A model generated the notes under the pieces. That model was not told the DNA's origin and ran no database searches. It saw only the letters and a program-made list of their open reading frames with translations. The position numbers were made by a program, and so were the translations under genes. From assembly GCF_024684275.1 (NCBI RefSeq), contig NZ_JAIKXF010000038.1, positions 1 to 52,270 on the forward strand: a stretch of DNA of 52,270 nt. The letters are read 5' to 3'. This DNA comes from Ruminococcus sp. GTDB taxonomy: Bacteria; Bacillota_A; Clostridia; Oscillospirales; Ruminococcaceae. This document shows positions 32,371 through 41,271 of the stretch, in pieces; position 1 is the stretch's first letter, and each line of letters starts with the position of its first letter.

Positions 32371-35300
32371 ATGCCACTCAGAAGTGATATAAAAAAGGTA
32401 CTCGTTATCGGCTCAGGTCCTATCGTTATCGGACAGGCTGCCGAATTTGACTACGCAGGCACTCAGGCCTGCCGCGCACTCAAACAGGAGGGACTTGAGG
32501 TAGTTCTTGTAAACTCAAACCCTGCAACCATTATGACCGATAAGGCAATGGCAGACAAGGTCTACATCGAGCCTCTTACACTTGACGTTATCAAGCGTAT
32601 CATTGAAATAGAAAAGCCCGACAGTCTGCTGTCAACTCTCGGCGGTCAGACAGGTCTTACCCTGTCTATGCAGCTGGCAGAGGAAGGCTTCCTTGACAGT
32701 CACAACGTAAAGCTTCTCGGCGCAGACCCAGAGACTATCCACAAGGCTGAGGACAGACAGGCTTTCAAGGACACTATGGAGAAGATAGGCGAGCCCTGTA
32801 TCCCCTCAAAGGTCGTTGAGACCGTCGAGGACGCTGTTGACTTCGCACAGGTGATACACTATCCCGTTATCGTCCGCCCTGCCTTCACACTCGGCGGTAC
32901 AGGCGGCGGTATCGCACAGAATGAGGAGGAGCTCCGCGACATCGCAACAAACGGACTTCGTCTTTCACCTATCACACAGATACTTGTCGAGAAGTGCATC
33001 AGCGGCTGGAAGGAAATAGAGTTCGAGGTAATACGTGACGCAAAGGGCAATGTTATCACTGTCTGCTCTATGGAGAACTTCGACCCCGTAGGCGTTCACA
33101 CAGGCGACAGTATCGTTATCGCACCTGCGGTAACTCTAAGCGACAGAGAGTACCAGATGCTCCGTACAGCAGCTATAAATATCATCAAGGAGCTTAAAGT
33201 CGAGGGCGGCTGTAACTGTCAGTTCGCACTTCACCCCACAAGCTTCAAGTACGCTGTTATCGAGGTAAATCCAAGAGTTTCACGTTCTTCTGCGCTGGCT
33301 TCAAAGGCTACAGGCTATCCTATCGCAAAGACTGCGGCTAAGATAGCTATCGGCTATACTCTTGATGAGATAATCAATCAGGTAACAGGCAAGACCTATG
33401 CCTGCTTTGAGCCTGCACTTGATTATGTTGTAATCAAGTTCCCTAAGTGGGCATTTGATAAATTCGTATACGCAAAGCGTACCCTCGGTACTCAGATGAA
33501 GGCTACAGGCGAGGTAATGGCTATCGGTACAAGCTTCGAGCAGGCTATGATGAAGGCTGTCCGCTCTATCGAGCTGGGTATGGATACCATGAACCTTAAA
33601 AAGCTTGCAAAGCTCTCAACTGAGGAGATACGCGAGAAGCTCCATGTTATCGATGACGAGCGCTCATTCTGCGTATTTGAGGCGTTAAAGCGCGGTATAA
33701 CTCCCGAGGAGATACACGAGATAACAATGATAGACAACTGGTTCCTCTATAAGCTCCTGAACCTTGTTGAGCTTGAAAAATGGCTTGCTGAGGGAGAGCT
33801 CACCGAGGAAAAGTACGACATTGCTAAGCAGTACGGCTATCTTGACAGCACTATCGAGCGTATTTCGGGACAGAAGTGCCCCAAGCACAAGAGTGCGGTA
33901 TACAAAATGGTCGATACCTGCGCAGGCGAGTTCAAGGCGGAAACTCCTTATTTCTACTCAACTTTCGATGAGGAGAACGAGGCAAAGCAGTTCATCGAGC
34001 GTACAGACAAGGGTAAGAAAAAGGTCATAGTTTTCGGTTCCGGTCCTATCCGTATCGGACAGGGTATCGAGTTCGACTACTGCTCGGTACACTGCGTATG
34101 GACGCTTAAAGAGCTTGGCTATGAGGCTGTTATCTGCAATAACAACCCTGAGACAGTATCTACCGACTTCGATACAGGTGACAGATTGTACTTTGACCCC
34201 CTCACAAAGGAGGACGTTCAGTCAATAATCGAGACCGAGCAGCCCTATGGCGTTGTTGTACAGTTCGGCGGACAGACAGCTATCAAGCTCACACGCTACC
34301 TCTCGGATATGGGAGTGCGTATCCTCGGTACTTCTGCTGATATGATAGACGCCGCAGAGGACAGAGAGCGTTTCGATGAAGTCCTTGAAAAGTGCGGTAT
34401 ACCGAGACCTGCCGGACATACGGTAATGAACACTGAGGAGGCTCTTAAAGCGGCTAATGACCTGGGCTATCCTGTGCTTCTTCGTCCGTCCTATGTACTC
34501 GGCGGTCAGAACATGATAATCGCTCACTCCGACGCTGACGTAAAGGAGTACATGGGCATCATCATGAGCCATAATATAGAGAACCCCGTACTTATCGACA
34601 AGTACATGATGGGTACTGAGGTGGAGGTCGATGCTATCTGTGACGGCGAGGACTTCCTTATCCCCGGTATCATGGAGCATATCGAGCGCGCAGGCGTTCA
34701 TTCGGGCGACTCTATATCTATCTACCCTGCACAGCACCTTTCAGACCGTATCAAGCGCATAATCGTTGAGTATACAAGGCTTCTGGCAAAGGAACTCAAC
34801 GTTATAGGACTTGTGAATATACAGTATGTCGTTTACAACCATGAGGTATTCGTTATTGAGGTTAATCCCCGTTCTTCAAGAACTGTTCCTTACATCAGCA
34901 AGGTAACAGGTATTCCTATGGTTGATATTGCCACAAAGATAATGTTCGGCGCTAAATTAAAGGATATGGGCTACGAGAGCGGACTTTATCCCGCAGGCGA
35001 CTACGTTGCAGTTAAAGTTCCGGTATTCTCATTTGAGAAGCTTACAGACGTTGATACTATGCTGGGACCTGAGATGAAGTCCACAGGCGAGTGCCTCGGT
35101 ATTGGCAGAAATCTTGAGGACGCTCTCCTCAAGGGACTTATCGCCGCAGGCTTTGACCTGAAGCGTGAGGGCGGTGTGCTTATCTCTGTCCGTGACAGCG
35201 ATAAGAGGGAGATACTCCCTATTGCGGATAAGTTCGAGCAGATGGGCTTTGAGCTTTACGCAACATCGGGCACACAGAGCGTTCTCCACAGAAATATGAT

Positions 35301-35562
35301 AGCGGCAAACCTTGTACGCAAGATCTCCGACGGCGAGCCAAATGTGGAAACACTCCTTGACAGCGGCAAGATACACTATGTTATCTCTACATCTGCAAAG
35401 GGCAGACTCCCTGAGCGTGACAGCGTTAAGATGAGAAGAAAGTCCATAGAGCGCTCTATATGCAGTCTGACAGCTGTAGATACAGCGAAATCGCTGGTAA
35501 AGGTTCTCGAATCGGGCAGAACTATCAACGATGTTGAATTAGTTGATATTACGAAGATATAA
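32371..35562 (+). CDS. carB: Carbamoyl-phosphate synthase large subunit
   Basis: 1063 aa, the full bacterial CarB length. Two homologous ATP-grasp halves are visible. The first starts VLVIGSGPIVIGQAAEFDYAGTQA and the second, near residue 553, starts VIVFGSGPIRIGQGIEFDYCS. PGRSRSS-like allosteric features and a C-terminal MGS domain (about 930 on) follow. It makes carbamoyl phosphate from ammonia, bicarbonate and two ATP. RBS GGAGG. It ends the pyr operon; a cluster of palindromic repeats follows. Confidence 0.97.
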   Translation: MPLRSDIKKVLVIGSGPIVIGQAAEFDYAGTQACRALKQEGLEVVLVNSNPATIMTDKAMADKVYIEPLTLDVIKRIIEIEKPDSLLSTLGGQTGLTLSMQLAEEGFLDSHNVKLLGADPETIHKAEDRQAFKDTMEKIGEPCIPSKVVETVEDAVDFAQVIHYPVIVRPAFTLGGTGGGIAQNEEELRDIATNGLRLSPITQILVEKCISGWKEIEFEVIRDAKGNVITVCSMENFDPVGVHTGDSIVIAPAVTLSDREYQMLRTAAINIIKELKVEGGCNCQFALHPTSFKYAVIEVNPRVSRSSALASKATGYPIAKTAAKIAIGYTLDEIINQVTGKTYACFEPALDYVVIKFPKWAFDKFVYAKRTLGTQMKATGEVMAIGTSFEQAMMKAVRSIELGMDTMNLKKLAKLSTEEIREKLHVIDDERSFCVFEALKRGITPEEIHEITMIDNWFLYKLLNLVELEKWLAEGELTEEKYDIAKQYGYLDSTIERISGQKCPKHKSAVYKMVDTCAGEFKAETPYFYSTFDEENEAKQFIERTDKGKKKVIVFGSGPIRIGQGIEFDYCSVHCVWTLKELGYEAVICNNNPETVSTDFDTGDRLYFDPLTKEDVQSIIETEQPYGVVVQFGGQTAIKLTRYLSDMGVRILGTSADMIDAAEDRERFDEVLEKCGIPRPAGHTVMNTEEALKAANDLGYPVLLRPSYVLGGQNMIIAHSDADVKEYMGIIMSHNIENPVLIDKYMMGTEVEVDAICDGEDFLIPGIMEHIERAGVHSGDSISIYPAQHLSDRIKRIIVEYTRLLAKELNVIGLVNIQYVVYNHEVFVIEVNPRSSRTVPYISKVTGIPMVDIATKIMFGAKLKDMGYESGLYPAGDYVAVKVPVFSFEKLTDVDTMLGPEMKSTGECLGIGRNLEDALLKGLIAAGFDLKREGGVLISVRDSDKREILPIADKFEQMGFELYATSGTQSVLHRNMIAANLVRKISDGEPNVETLLDSGKIHYVISTSAKGRLPERDSVKMRRKSIERSICSLTAVDTAKSLVKVLESGRTINDVELVDITKI

Positions 35563-35565
35563 ACC

Positions 35566-35803
35566 TGTAGGGGCTGGCGTCCTCGACAGCCCACAGCAGG
35601 GGCGGATATTATCCGCCCGAAGCTGTTAGCCGTTAGCCTGTAGGGGCGCACAGTGTGCGCCCGTGACATACACGCTTTTGTAGGGGCGACGGGACGCCGT
35701 CAATACACAAAATAACATAATACACTTACGGGGCGATGTAGGCATCGCCCCCTACATTTCGTTTCAGTATAATACACGGGCGCACACTGTGCGCCTACAC
35801 TCT
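35566..35803. repeat. Dense cluster of GTAGGGGCG-type palindromes
   Basis: The entire carB-uvrB gap is filled by at least five units: GTAGGGGCTGGCGTCCTCGAC (35568), GGGGCGGATATTATCCGCCC (about 35599-35618), GTAGGGGCGCACAGTGTGCGCCC (about 35640-35662), GGGGCGATG...CATCGCCCC (about 35731-35753) and GGGCGCACACTGTGCGCC (about 35779-35796). The units join parts found singly at 17.8, 26.1 and 46.7 kb. No gene lies here. Confidence 0.85.
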
Positions 35804-35823
35804 CAACTTCAAAAGGGGGAACT

Positions 35824-37785
35824 ATGGATCACTTCAAGCTATGTTCAAACTACGCTCCTGCGGGCGATCAGCCGCAGGCTATAGACAAACTCGTAAACGG
35901 CTTGCAGTCGGGAAAAAAGGAGCAGATACTTCTCGGTGTTACAGGTTCGGGAAAGACCTTCACTATGGCGAATGTCATCGCCCGTGTGAACAAGCCTACC
36001 CTCGTACTTGCACACAATAAGATACTTGCGGCACAGCTCTGTTCGGAGTTCCGTGAATTCTTCCCCGAAAATGCCGTTGAGTACTTCGTGTCCTACTATG
36101 ACTATTATCAGCCCGAGGCATACGTTCCAAGCACCGACAGCTACATCGAAAAGGACTCCTCCATAAACGACGAGATAGATAAGCTCCGCCATTCCGCAAC
36201 TACAGCGCTTGCAGAGCGCAGGGACGTTATCATCGTTGCCAGTGTGTCCTGTATCTACTCACTCGGAAGCCCTGAGGAGTACCGTTCTATGTGCGTTTCC
36301 ATACGTCAGGGTGCTGAAAAGCCGAGAGATCAGCTTATCGAGGAGCTTGTGAAGATACGCTATGAGCGCAATGATATTGCCTTTGAGCGTAACCGCTTCC
36401 GTGTACGCGGCGACGTTGTGGAGATTTTCCCTGCAATGTCTACGGATACGGCTGTGCGAGTGGAGTACTTCGGCGACGAGATAGACCGCATATCGGAAAT
36501 AAACGTTGTTACAGGCGAGATAAAGGCTGTAGTTTCACACGCGGCTATTTTCCCTGCCTCTCACTATGTTGTAGGCGATGATAAGCTCGAATCTGCACTT
36601 AAAGAGATAGACCGCGAGCTTGCAGAGCGTATCGATTATTTTAAGCAGAATAACAAGCTCATAGAAGCACAGCGTATTGAGCAGAGAACTCACTACGACA
36701 TGGAAATGCTCCGCGAGGTGGGCTATTGCAGCGGTGTCGAGAATTACTCCCGTGTACTTGCAGGCAGACCGGCAGGCAGCACTCCGCTGACACTTCTTGA
36801 CCATTTCCCTGAGGACTTCCTCCTCATCGTGGACGAGAGCCATGTTACTCTGCCGCAGGTAAGGGCAATGTACGCAGGTGACCGTGCAAGAAAGACTACA
36901 CTTGTAGACTTCGGATTCCGCCTGCCAAGCGCTATGGACAACCGTCCGCTGAATTTCGACGAGTTCAACGCACATATACATCAGGCTATATACGTCAGCG
37001 CTACTCCGGGACAGATAGAGCGTGAAAAGACTGATACCATAGTGGAGCAGGTCATCCGTCCTACGGGACTTGTTGATCCTGAGATAATCGTTAAGCCTAC
37101 TCACGGACAGGTCGATGACCTGCTCTCCGAGATAAACGAGCGTGTTGAGCGGCATGAGCGAGTGCTCGTGACTACACTCACCAAGAAAATGGCTGAGGAT
37201 TTGACTGCTTATTACGAAAAGTTAGGCGTAAAGGTACGCTATCTCCACCATGACATCGACACCATTGAGCGTATGGAGATAATCAAGGACCTCCGTGAGG
37301 GAGTGTTCGATGTGCTTGTTGGTATCAATCTGCTTCGTGAGGGACTTGATATCCCGGAGGTAAGCCTTATTGCCATACTTGATGCTGACAAGGAGGGCTT
37401 CCTGAGAAGTGAGACCTCGCTTATACAGACTATCGGACGTGCTGCGAGAAATGCAGGCGGACAGGTAATAATGTACGCAGATTCGGTAACAGGCTCTATG
37501 GAGCGGGCTATCACCGAGACCGAGCGCCGCCGCTCGCTGCAAATGGCGTTCAATAAGGAGCACGGTATAGTTCCTAAGACTATAATCAAGGAAGTCCGCG
37601 ATGTTCTGGAGATAACCTCAAAGAACAAGGTGGAGGAAAAAACCAAAAAGAAGAAAATGTCTGCGGCGGAAAAACAGCGCATGATAGACAAGCTTACTGT
37701 AGAAATGAAGAACGCAGCGAAGCTGCTTGAATTTGAACACGCAGCTTATCTCCGTGATAAGATAAAGGAATTGCAGGAGAAATAA
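35824..37785 (+). CDS. uvrB: Excinuclease ABC subunit B
   Basis: 653 aa. The helicase-like damage-verification subunit of nucleotide excision repair. Walker [16 protein letters not shown] lies near residue 36, the beta-hairpin region [15 protein letters not shown] near 95, the DEAD-box motif DESH near 335 and helicase C motifs TIGRAARN near 538. The C-terminal UVR motif (about 620-650) binds UvrC. The RBS GGGGG is 4-8 nt before ATG. uvrA and uvrC are not in the window. Confidence 0.97.
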   Translation: MDHFKLCSNYAPAGDQPQAIDKLVNGLQSGKKEQILLGVTGSGKTFTMANVIARVNKPTLVLAHNKILAAQLCSEFREFFPENAVEYFVSYYDYYQPEAYVPSTDSYIEKDSSINDEIDKLRHSATTALAERRDVIIVASVSCIYSLGSPEEYRSMCVSIRQGAEKPRDQLIEELVKIRYERNDIAFERNRFRVRGDVVEIFPAMSTDTAVRVEYFGDEIDRISEINVVTGEIKAVVSHAAIFPASHYVVGDDKLESALKEIDRELAERIDYFKQNNKLIEAQRIEQRTHYDMEMLREVGYCSGVENYSRVLAGRPAGSTPLTLLDHFPEDFLLIVDESHVTLPQVRAMYAGDRARKTTLVDFGFRLPSAMDNRPLNFDEFNAHIHQAIYVSATPGQIEREKTDTIVEQVIRPTGLVDPEIIVKPTHGQVDDLLSEINERVERHERVLVTTLTKKMAEDLTAYYEKLGVKVRYLHHDIDTIERMEIIKDLREGVFDVLVGINLLREGLDIPEVSLIAILDADKEGFLRSETSLIQTIGRAARNAGGQVIMYADSVTGSMERAITETERRRSLQMAFNKEHGIVPKTIIKEVRDVLEITSKNKVEEKTKKKKMSAAEKQRMIDKLTVEMKNAAKLLEFEHAAYLRDKIKELQEK

Positions 37786-37809
37786 TATTTTTGCGGAGCA
37801 GGCTTAGAG

Positions 37810-38385
37810 CTAAACAGCTTTTTTATCTGATATATATAGTGCTGCTGCTGCTGTCAGAAGCGGCAGTGCCGCTGTGCCTGAGCTTATTGTCAGCGCCGCC
37901 GAAGCCGCAATAAAGCTCAGCTTGACAGCTCTCAATGCAAGCTCCGCTGCATTTTCAACAGCTGTGCCTGCGGTGAATTCCGCTATTACGGCTCCGCCGT
38001 CAAGGCTTCGGTAGGGAAGCATATTATATGCCGCAGCCATAAGATTCAGCATGGGGAAGTCTCCGCCGCAGCCTGTCAGCTTCATAAGAATATACATTAT
38101 AATATTAGCCGCAGGTCCTGCAAGAAGCACGAAAACACTGCTTTTTGCGGATATAATGCGGCTTTTTTGTCTGTTCATGCGTATACCGAAGCCGCTGAGC
38201 TCTACAGAGGCGATACGTCCGCCCACAAGCATAAGAGCAAAAATGTGACCTGCCTCATGGACTGCGCAGACTGTATAGAATGTCATAACAAGTCTGCCGT
38301 CACGGAGCAGAAATATAAGCGCATTGAATACAAAAAACGAAAAATGAACGCGAAACTCAGTTTCGCACGGCTTAAAGCTTATCAA
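37810..38385 (-). CDS. Site-2-protease-type (M50) membrane metallopeptidase
   Basis: 191 aa. Four or five TM segments. Zinc motif H43-E-A-G-H47 in the second and N121...D129-G in YNMLPYRSLDGG form the M50 active site. SpoIVFB, which cleaves pro-SigK in B. subtilis, has this compact layout, so a sporulation role is plausible. The start appears to be TTG at 38385, since a stop lies just upstream and a shorter start would cut the first helix. It overlaps the preceding 91-aa gene by 14 nt, so translation is probably coupled. Confidence 0.85.
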   Translation of the reverse strand: MISFKPCETEFRVHFSFFVFNALIFLLRDGRLVMTFYTVCAVHEAGHIFALMLVGGRIASVELSGFGIRMNRQKSRIISAKSSVFVLLAGPAANIIMYILMKLTGCGGDFPMLNLMAAAYNMLPYRSLDGGAVIAEFTAGTAVENAAELALRAVKLSFIAASAALTISSGTAALPLLTAAAALYISDKKAV

Positions 38386-38647
38386 TATAGCTCAGGATAT
38401 GGTCAATGGGATTGGATATGATGTTTTTATCCTCGGTCACAAGTCCGCGGAGCTTCGCAAACACAGCTCCCGTAATATCGGGATAAAGTATATTTCCGGC
38501 GATGAAAAGAGCACCTAAAAGTATACATATGACCGCCTGTGTGGCAATTATATCATCGGCTCGGTTTTTTCGTTTCCTGTTGTAAGACTCAATGAGCGCC
38601 TCTGTGCTGTCCTCCTCGGTCTCTTCGAGTATATCTTCGTTTTCCAT
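38372..38647 (-). CDS. Single-TM protein preceding the M50 peptidase gene
   Basis: 91 aa. A strongly acidic first 16 residues are followed by a basic stretch (RKRKNRADD), one TM helix (about residues 35-55, AVICILLGALFIAGNIL) and a ~35-residue outer tail. RBS GAGGTG lies 7 nt before ATG. Its position matches spoIVFA relative to spoIVFB, but the product lacks a LytM domain and is much shorter. It could be a partner or inhibitor of the M50 peptidase. That role is inference from position only. Confidence 0.7.
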   Translation of the reverse strand: MENEDILEETEEDSTEALIESYNRKRKNRADDIIATQAVICILLGALFIAGNILYPDITGAVFAKLRGLVTEDKNIISNPIDHILSYIDKL

Positions 38648-38777
38648 AACATCACCTCAGTAAAACAATATGCGAAAAAAATCGAAAAATGCAGAAAATC
38701 CCATGTTTTTTTTGCACCATTGTGCTTATAATACTTTTGCGGAGCTATTCCGCATTAAAAATCAGAGGTAAATGCTT

Positions 38778-39512
38778 ATGAAAATAAACGCTTCCGCTGC
38801 GCTGATGACTGCGGCTGTCATGCCATGTACGGCAGTTTACGCTGCCGACAATACCAAGATAGGCTACGGTCAGGGTACGAATGTTGACGAAAACAACCGA
38901 CCTGTAGACGCAGTGCAGTTCAACAGCCGATTCGGCGACCTTGATGCCTTCGCCCTGTCGGAGGACGATAAAAGAATAATCATCACCTTTGATCAGGGCT
39001 ATGAAAACGGCTATACCGCTAAGATACTGGATACACTTAAAGAAAAGGACGTTCAGGCGATATTCTTTCTGACAGGTCCTTATGCACAGACGGAGCACGA
39101 TCTGGTAAAGCGTATGATAGATGAGGGGCATATCCTCGGAAATCACGGCATGACTCACGCAAGTCTGCCGACGCTCTCCGATGAGGACGCAAAGAAAGAG
39201 ATAATGTCGCTTCACGGCTATGTCAGGGACAATTACGGCTATGATATGCAGTACTTCCGCTGTCCATGCGGAGAGTACTCGGAAAGGGCTCTTGAAACCG
39301 TAAAAAACTGCGGCTACAAGACCTTATTCTGGAGCAGCGCCTATGTGGACTGGGATACGAATTCACAGCCTGCGCCTGCTGAGGGGCTTAAAAAGCTTGG
39401 CGATGCGGCACACGGCGGAGAGATACTGCTGCTCCACTCAGTCTCGGCAACAAATGCAGAGATACTGGGACAGCTTATTGACGACTTTCGTGCAAAGGGA
39501 TTCACGGTATAA
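38778..39512 (+). CDS. Polysaccharide deacetylase, PdaA-like
   Basis: 244 aa with a short signal peptide or anchor (1-~22). NodB-type deacetylase: FDQGYENGYT (Asp72) replaces the common FDDG, as in PdaA (FDNGYENG). The metal His123 and His127 lie in GNHGMTH, RCPCGEYS is motif 3, and LLLHS is motif 5. PdaA makes muramic delta-lactam in the spore cortex, so a sporulation role is likely. The start is 38778 because AGAGG is 10 nt away; the ATG at 38772 is too close. Confidence 0.9.
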   Translation: MKINASAALMTAAVMPCTAVYAADNTKIGYGQGTNVDENNRPVDAVQFNSRFGDLDAFALSEDDKRIIITFDQGYENGYTAKILDTLKEKDVQAIFFLTGPYAQTEHDLVKRMIDEGHILGNHGMTHASLPTLSDEDAKKEIMSLHGYVRDNYGYDMQYFRCPCGEYSERALETVKNCGYKTLFWSSAYVDWDTNSQPAPAEGLKKLGDAAHGGEILLLHSVSATNAEILGQLIDDFRAKGFTV

Positions 39513-39515
39513 GAA

Positions 39516-39546
39516 AACGGGGACGTACTGCGTCCCCGTTGTTTTT
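39516..39546 (+). terminator. Terminator after the PdaA-like gene
   Basis: A 10-bp stem (39516-39525 with 39531-39540), 5-nt loop and T run; convergent with the DUF11 gene, which ends at 39551. Confidence 0.88.
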
Positions 39547-39550
39547 GTTC

Positions 39551-40408
39551 TCAGGCAAGTCTGCCTCTGATGATTATAGTGCTTACGCCTGCCTGTGCCG
39601 TCCACTCACCTGTATCCTCGTTCTGAATAAACTGTGCAGCAGGAACGGTTATCTGACCGTCAAGGCTTGTGAATACTCCCGTATCAGGATCGTAGGCATA
39701 GTTTGTGCCAGAAGCCCATGCTTCGCCGTTGAACTCAGCAGTAAGCTCGCTGAGCGCAGGATCAAAGGTGTCGCTGAAAACAACATCAGCAGAAGCCTCA
39801 ACAGGAACTGCGCCGAAATTCTGGATAACAAAGGTGTAGGTCACCTCGCCGTTTTCCTCTACAGCCGCAGGGCTGAGGGACTTGCTGATAGCAAGGTCAA
39901 CTCCCTCGGCATAGGTGATAGTCTCAGAAGCTGTGATATCGCTGATACCGTCGCCGCTGACTGTAGCTGTATTCACTATCTCAGCATTTTCGCCGAGAGG
40001 TGCGAAGCTGTTTGTCTCAGCTGAATATACCAGCATAGCATTGCCGCCTGCGGGCACGTTGATACCCGTAACGGTAAGGGGCGAGACTGAGGTCACAGTG
40101 GGTGCTGCCTGCTGCACTCCGTTTACATAATAGGTCAGGGAGCCCTCATTGTAGGTCAGCGGTACGGCTGTGCCGCTTTCTCCGAAGCTGTATTCGCCGA
40201 GATTATCGGTGATGGTAAGGTCTCTGAAACAGGAAGAGCCTGTATTTACAAGGCTGATGATATAAACGACCTCGCTGTCTGCGGTGTAGGTGTCGGAAAC
40301 CGCGCTCTTTGAAGCGGAAAGAACGTCGATTATCTCGCCTGCGGTTATATTAGAGCTTGTAACTGTGCCGTTATAGGACAGTGTAGCCTGATTGAAAAAT
40401 GCTGCCAT
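39551..40408 (-). CDS. DUF11-type repeat protein without signal peptide
   Basis: 285 aa from the ATG at 40408 (GGAGG about 9 nt upstream). Begins MAAFFNQATLSYNG, common to a group of Clostridia proteins. Two DUF11-like modules follow: VVYIISLVNTGSSCFRDLTITDNLG near residue 44 and GEVTYTFVIQNFGAVPVEASADVVFSDTF near 185. These resemble isopeptide/Ig-like adhesin repeats, yet no signal peptide, TM or sortase motif is visible. A mother-cell or spore-surface structural protein is possible; this is speculation. Confidence 0.78.
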   Translation of the reverse strand: MAAFFNQATLSYNGTVTSSNITAGEIIDVLSASKSAVSDTYTADSEVVYIISLVNTGSSCFRDLTITDNLGEYSFGESGTAVPLTYNEGSLTYYVNGVQQAAPTVTSVSPLTVTGINVPAGGNAMLVYSAETNSFAPLGENAEIVNTATVSGDGISDITASETITYAEGVDLAISKSLSPAAVEENGEVTYTFVIQNFGAVPVEASADVVFSDTFDPALSELTAEFNGEAWASGTNYAYDPDTGVFTSLDGQITVPAAQFIQNEDTGEWTAQAGVSTIIIRGRLA

Positions 40409-40590
40409 ATAATTATCCTCCATATGGCGGAAGCTCCGCCGTACTAAGGGAGGGAAGTCTCCCTCCCTCATTTATATTATATGCTTTTGCAAGATTTTAG
40501 TGCTTATGCATCAGCTGTGAAGCTGATAAAACCATTCTGTCGATGTGTGCATCTCAAATTACATGGTATTTCTGTAAAAGAAGCCGCTGT
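40409..40590. other. Intergenic region with small hairpins
   Basis: Between the divergent DUF11 and sigma factor genes. It holds GGCGGAAGCTCCGCC and GAGGGAGGGAAGTCTCCCTCCCTC hairpins (about 40427-40470) and an ATCAGCTGTGAAGCTGAT hairpin (about 40509-40526). I see no gene. The GC-rich hairpins lie in the leader of the DUF11 gene. Confidence 0.55.
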
Positions 40591-40619
40591 TTGCAAAAAA
40601 AATAAAAAAATGCTAAAAT
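40591..40619 (+). promoter_or_regulatory. SigA-type promoter for the ECF sigma gene
   Basis: TTGCAA (40591-40596), 17-nt A-rich spacer, TAAAAT (40614-40619). A leader of about 75 nt separates it from the start codon. Confidence 0.72.
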
Positions 40620-40698
40620 AGTGTTACACTTCCTATCAGGGCTGCGTTACTATAAGTGAAGACGGATCCGATCTAAAAAACAGCAAAGGAGAATGCAT

Positions 40699-41259
40699 AT
40701 GACCGATAACGAGATACTGACGCTTATGCGAGAAGCTCCGCCGCAGGGACAGAAAGCACTTTTCGATAAATACTACAGATATGTTTACACTATTGTACAG
40801 AGGATACTCAGAGGCTTCGGAAGCCCCGACGACTTTGACGAATGTACCATAGATGTGTTTGCTTCGCTGATGATGAAGCTGAAGGGCATGGAGATAGGTT
40901 CCCTTAGCTCATATGTCGGAGCTGCGGCGCGCAATGCTGCTATAAGTATGCGCAGGAAGATTGCCTCAAAAACAGGACTGAATGTGTCCATTGATGATGA
41001 GAATATGGCTGAGATAGCCGAGGATACCGATGTGGAGACTGAGAATGAAAGGGCAGAGCTCTCAGAGCAGCTTCTCGGTTGTATATCTGACTTAGGCTCG
41101 CCTGATTCGGTCATTATCATTCAGAAGTATTACTACGGCAGGAACTCAAAGGAGATAGCAGAAATGCTGGGAATGAACGCGGCAAGCGTGAGAGTCCGCT
41201 GCGGACGGGCTATGAAGCGTTTGAAGAAGCTCCTTGAAGATAACGGCATCACCCTGTAA
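40699..41259 (+). CDS. ECF-type sigma-70 family RNA polymerase sigma factor
   Basis: 186 aa. Region 2 lies at the N-terminus (ALFDKYYRYVYTIVQRILR, DDFDECTIDVF). Region 4 lies at ~125-180 (DSVIIIQKYYYGRNSKEIAEML helix-turn-helix, then SVRVRCGRAMKRLKKLL). The linker at 85-120 is acidic. The start at 40699 is set by AAAGGAG 7 nt upstream; the ATG at 40693 is too close. The next gene, 12 nt downstream, encodes a single-TM protein with the usual layout of an anti-sigma partner. Confidence 0.92.
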   Translation: MTDNEILTLMREAPPQGQKALFDKYYRYVYTIVQRILRGFGSPDDFDECTIDVFASLMMKLKGMEIGSLSSYVGAAARNAAISMRRKIASKTGLNVSIDDENMAEIAEDTDVETENERAELSEQLLGCISDLGSPDSVIIIQKYYYGRNSKEIAEMLGMNAASVRVRCGRAMKRLKKLLEDNGITL

Positions 41260-41271
41260 AGGAGGATAAAT

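Noticed and set aside
17791..35803. GTAGGGGCG repeats as a CRISPR array
   Set aside because: Copies are dispersed palindromes with varying length and no regular unique spacers; no cas gene is present.
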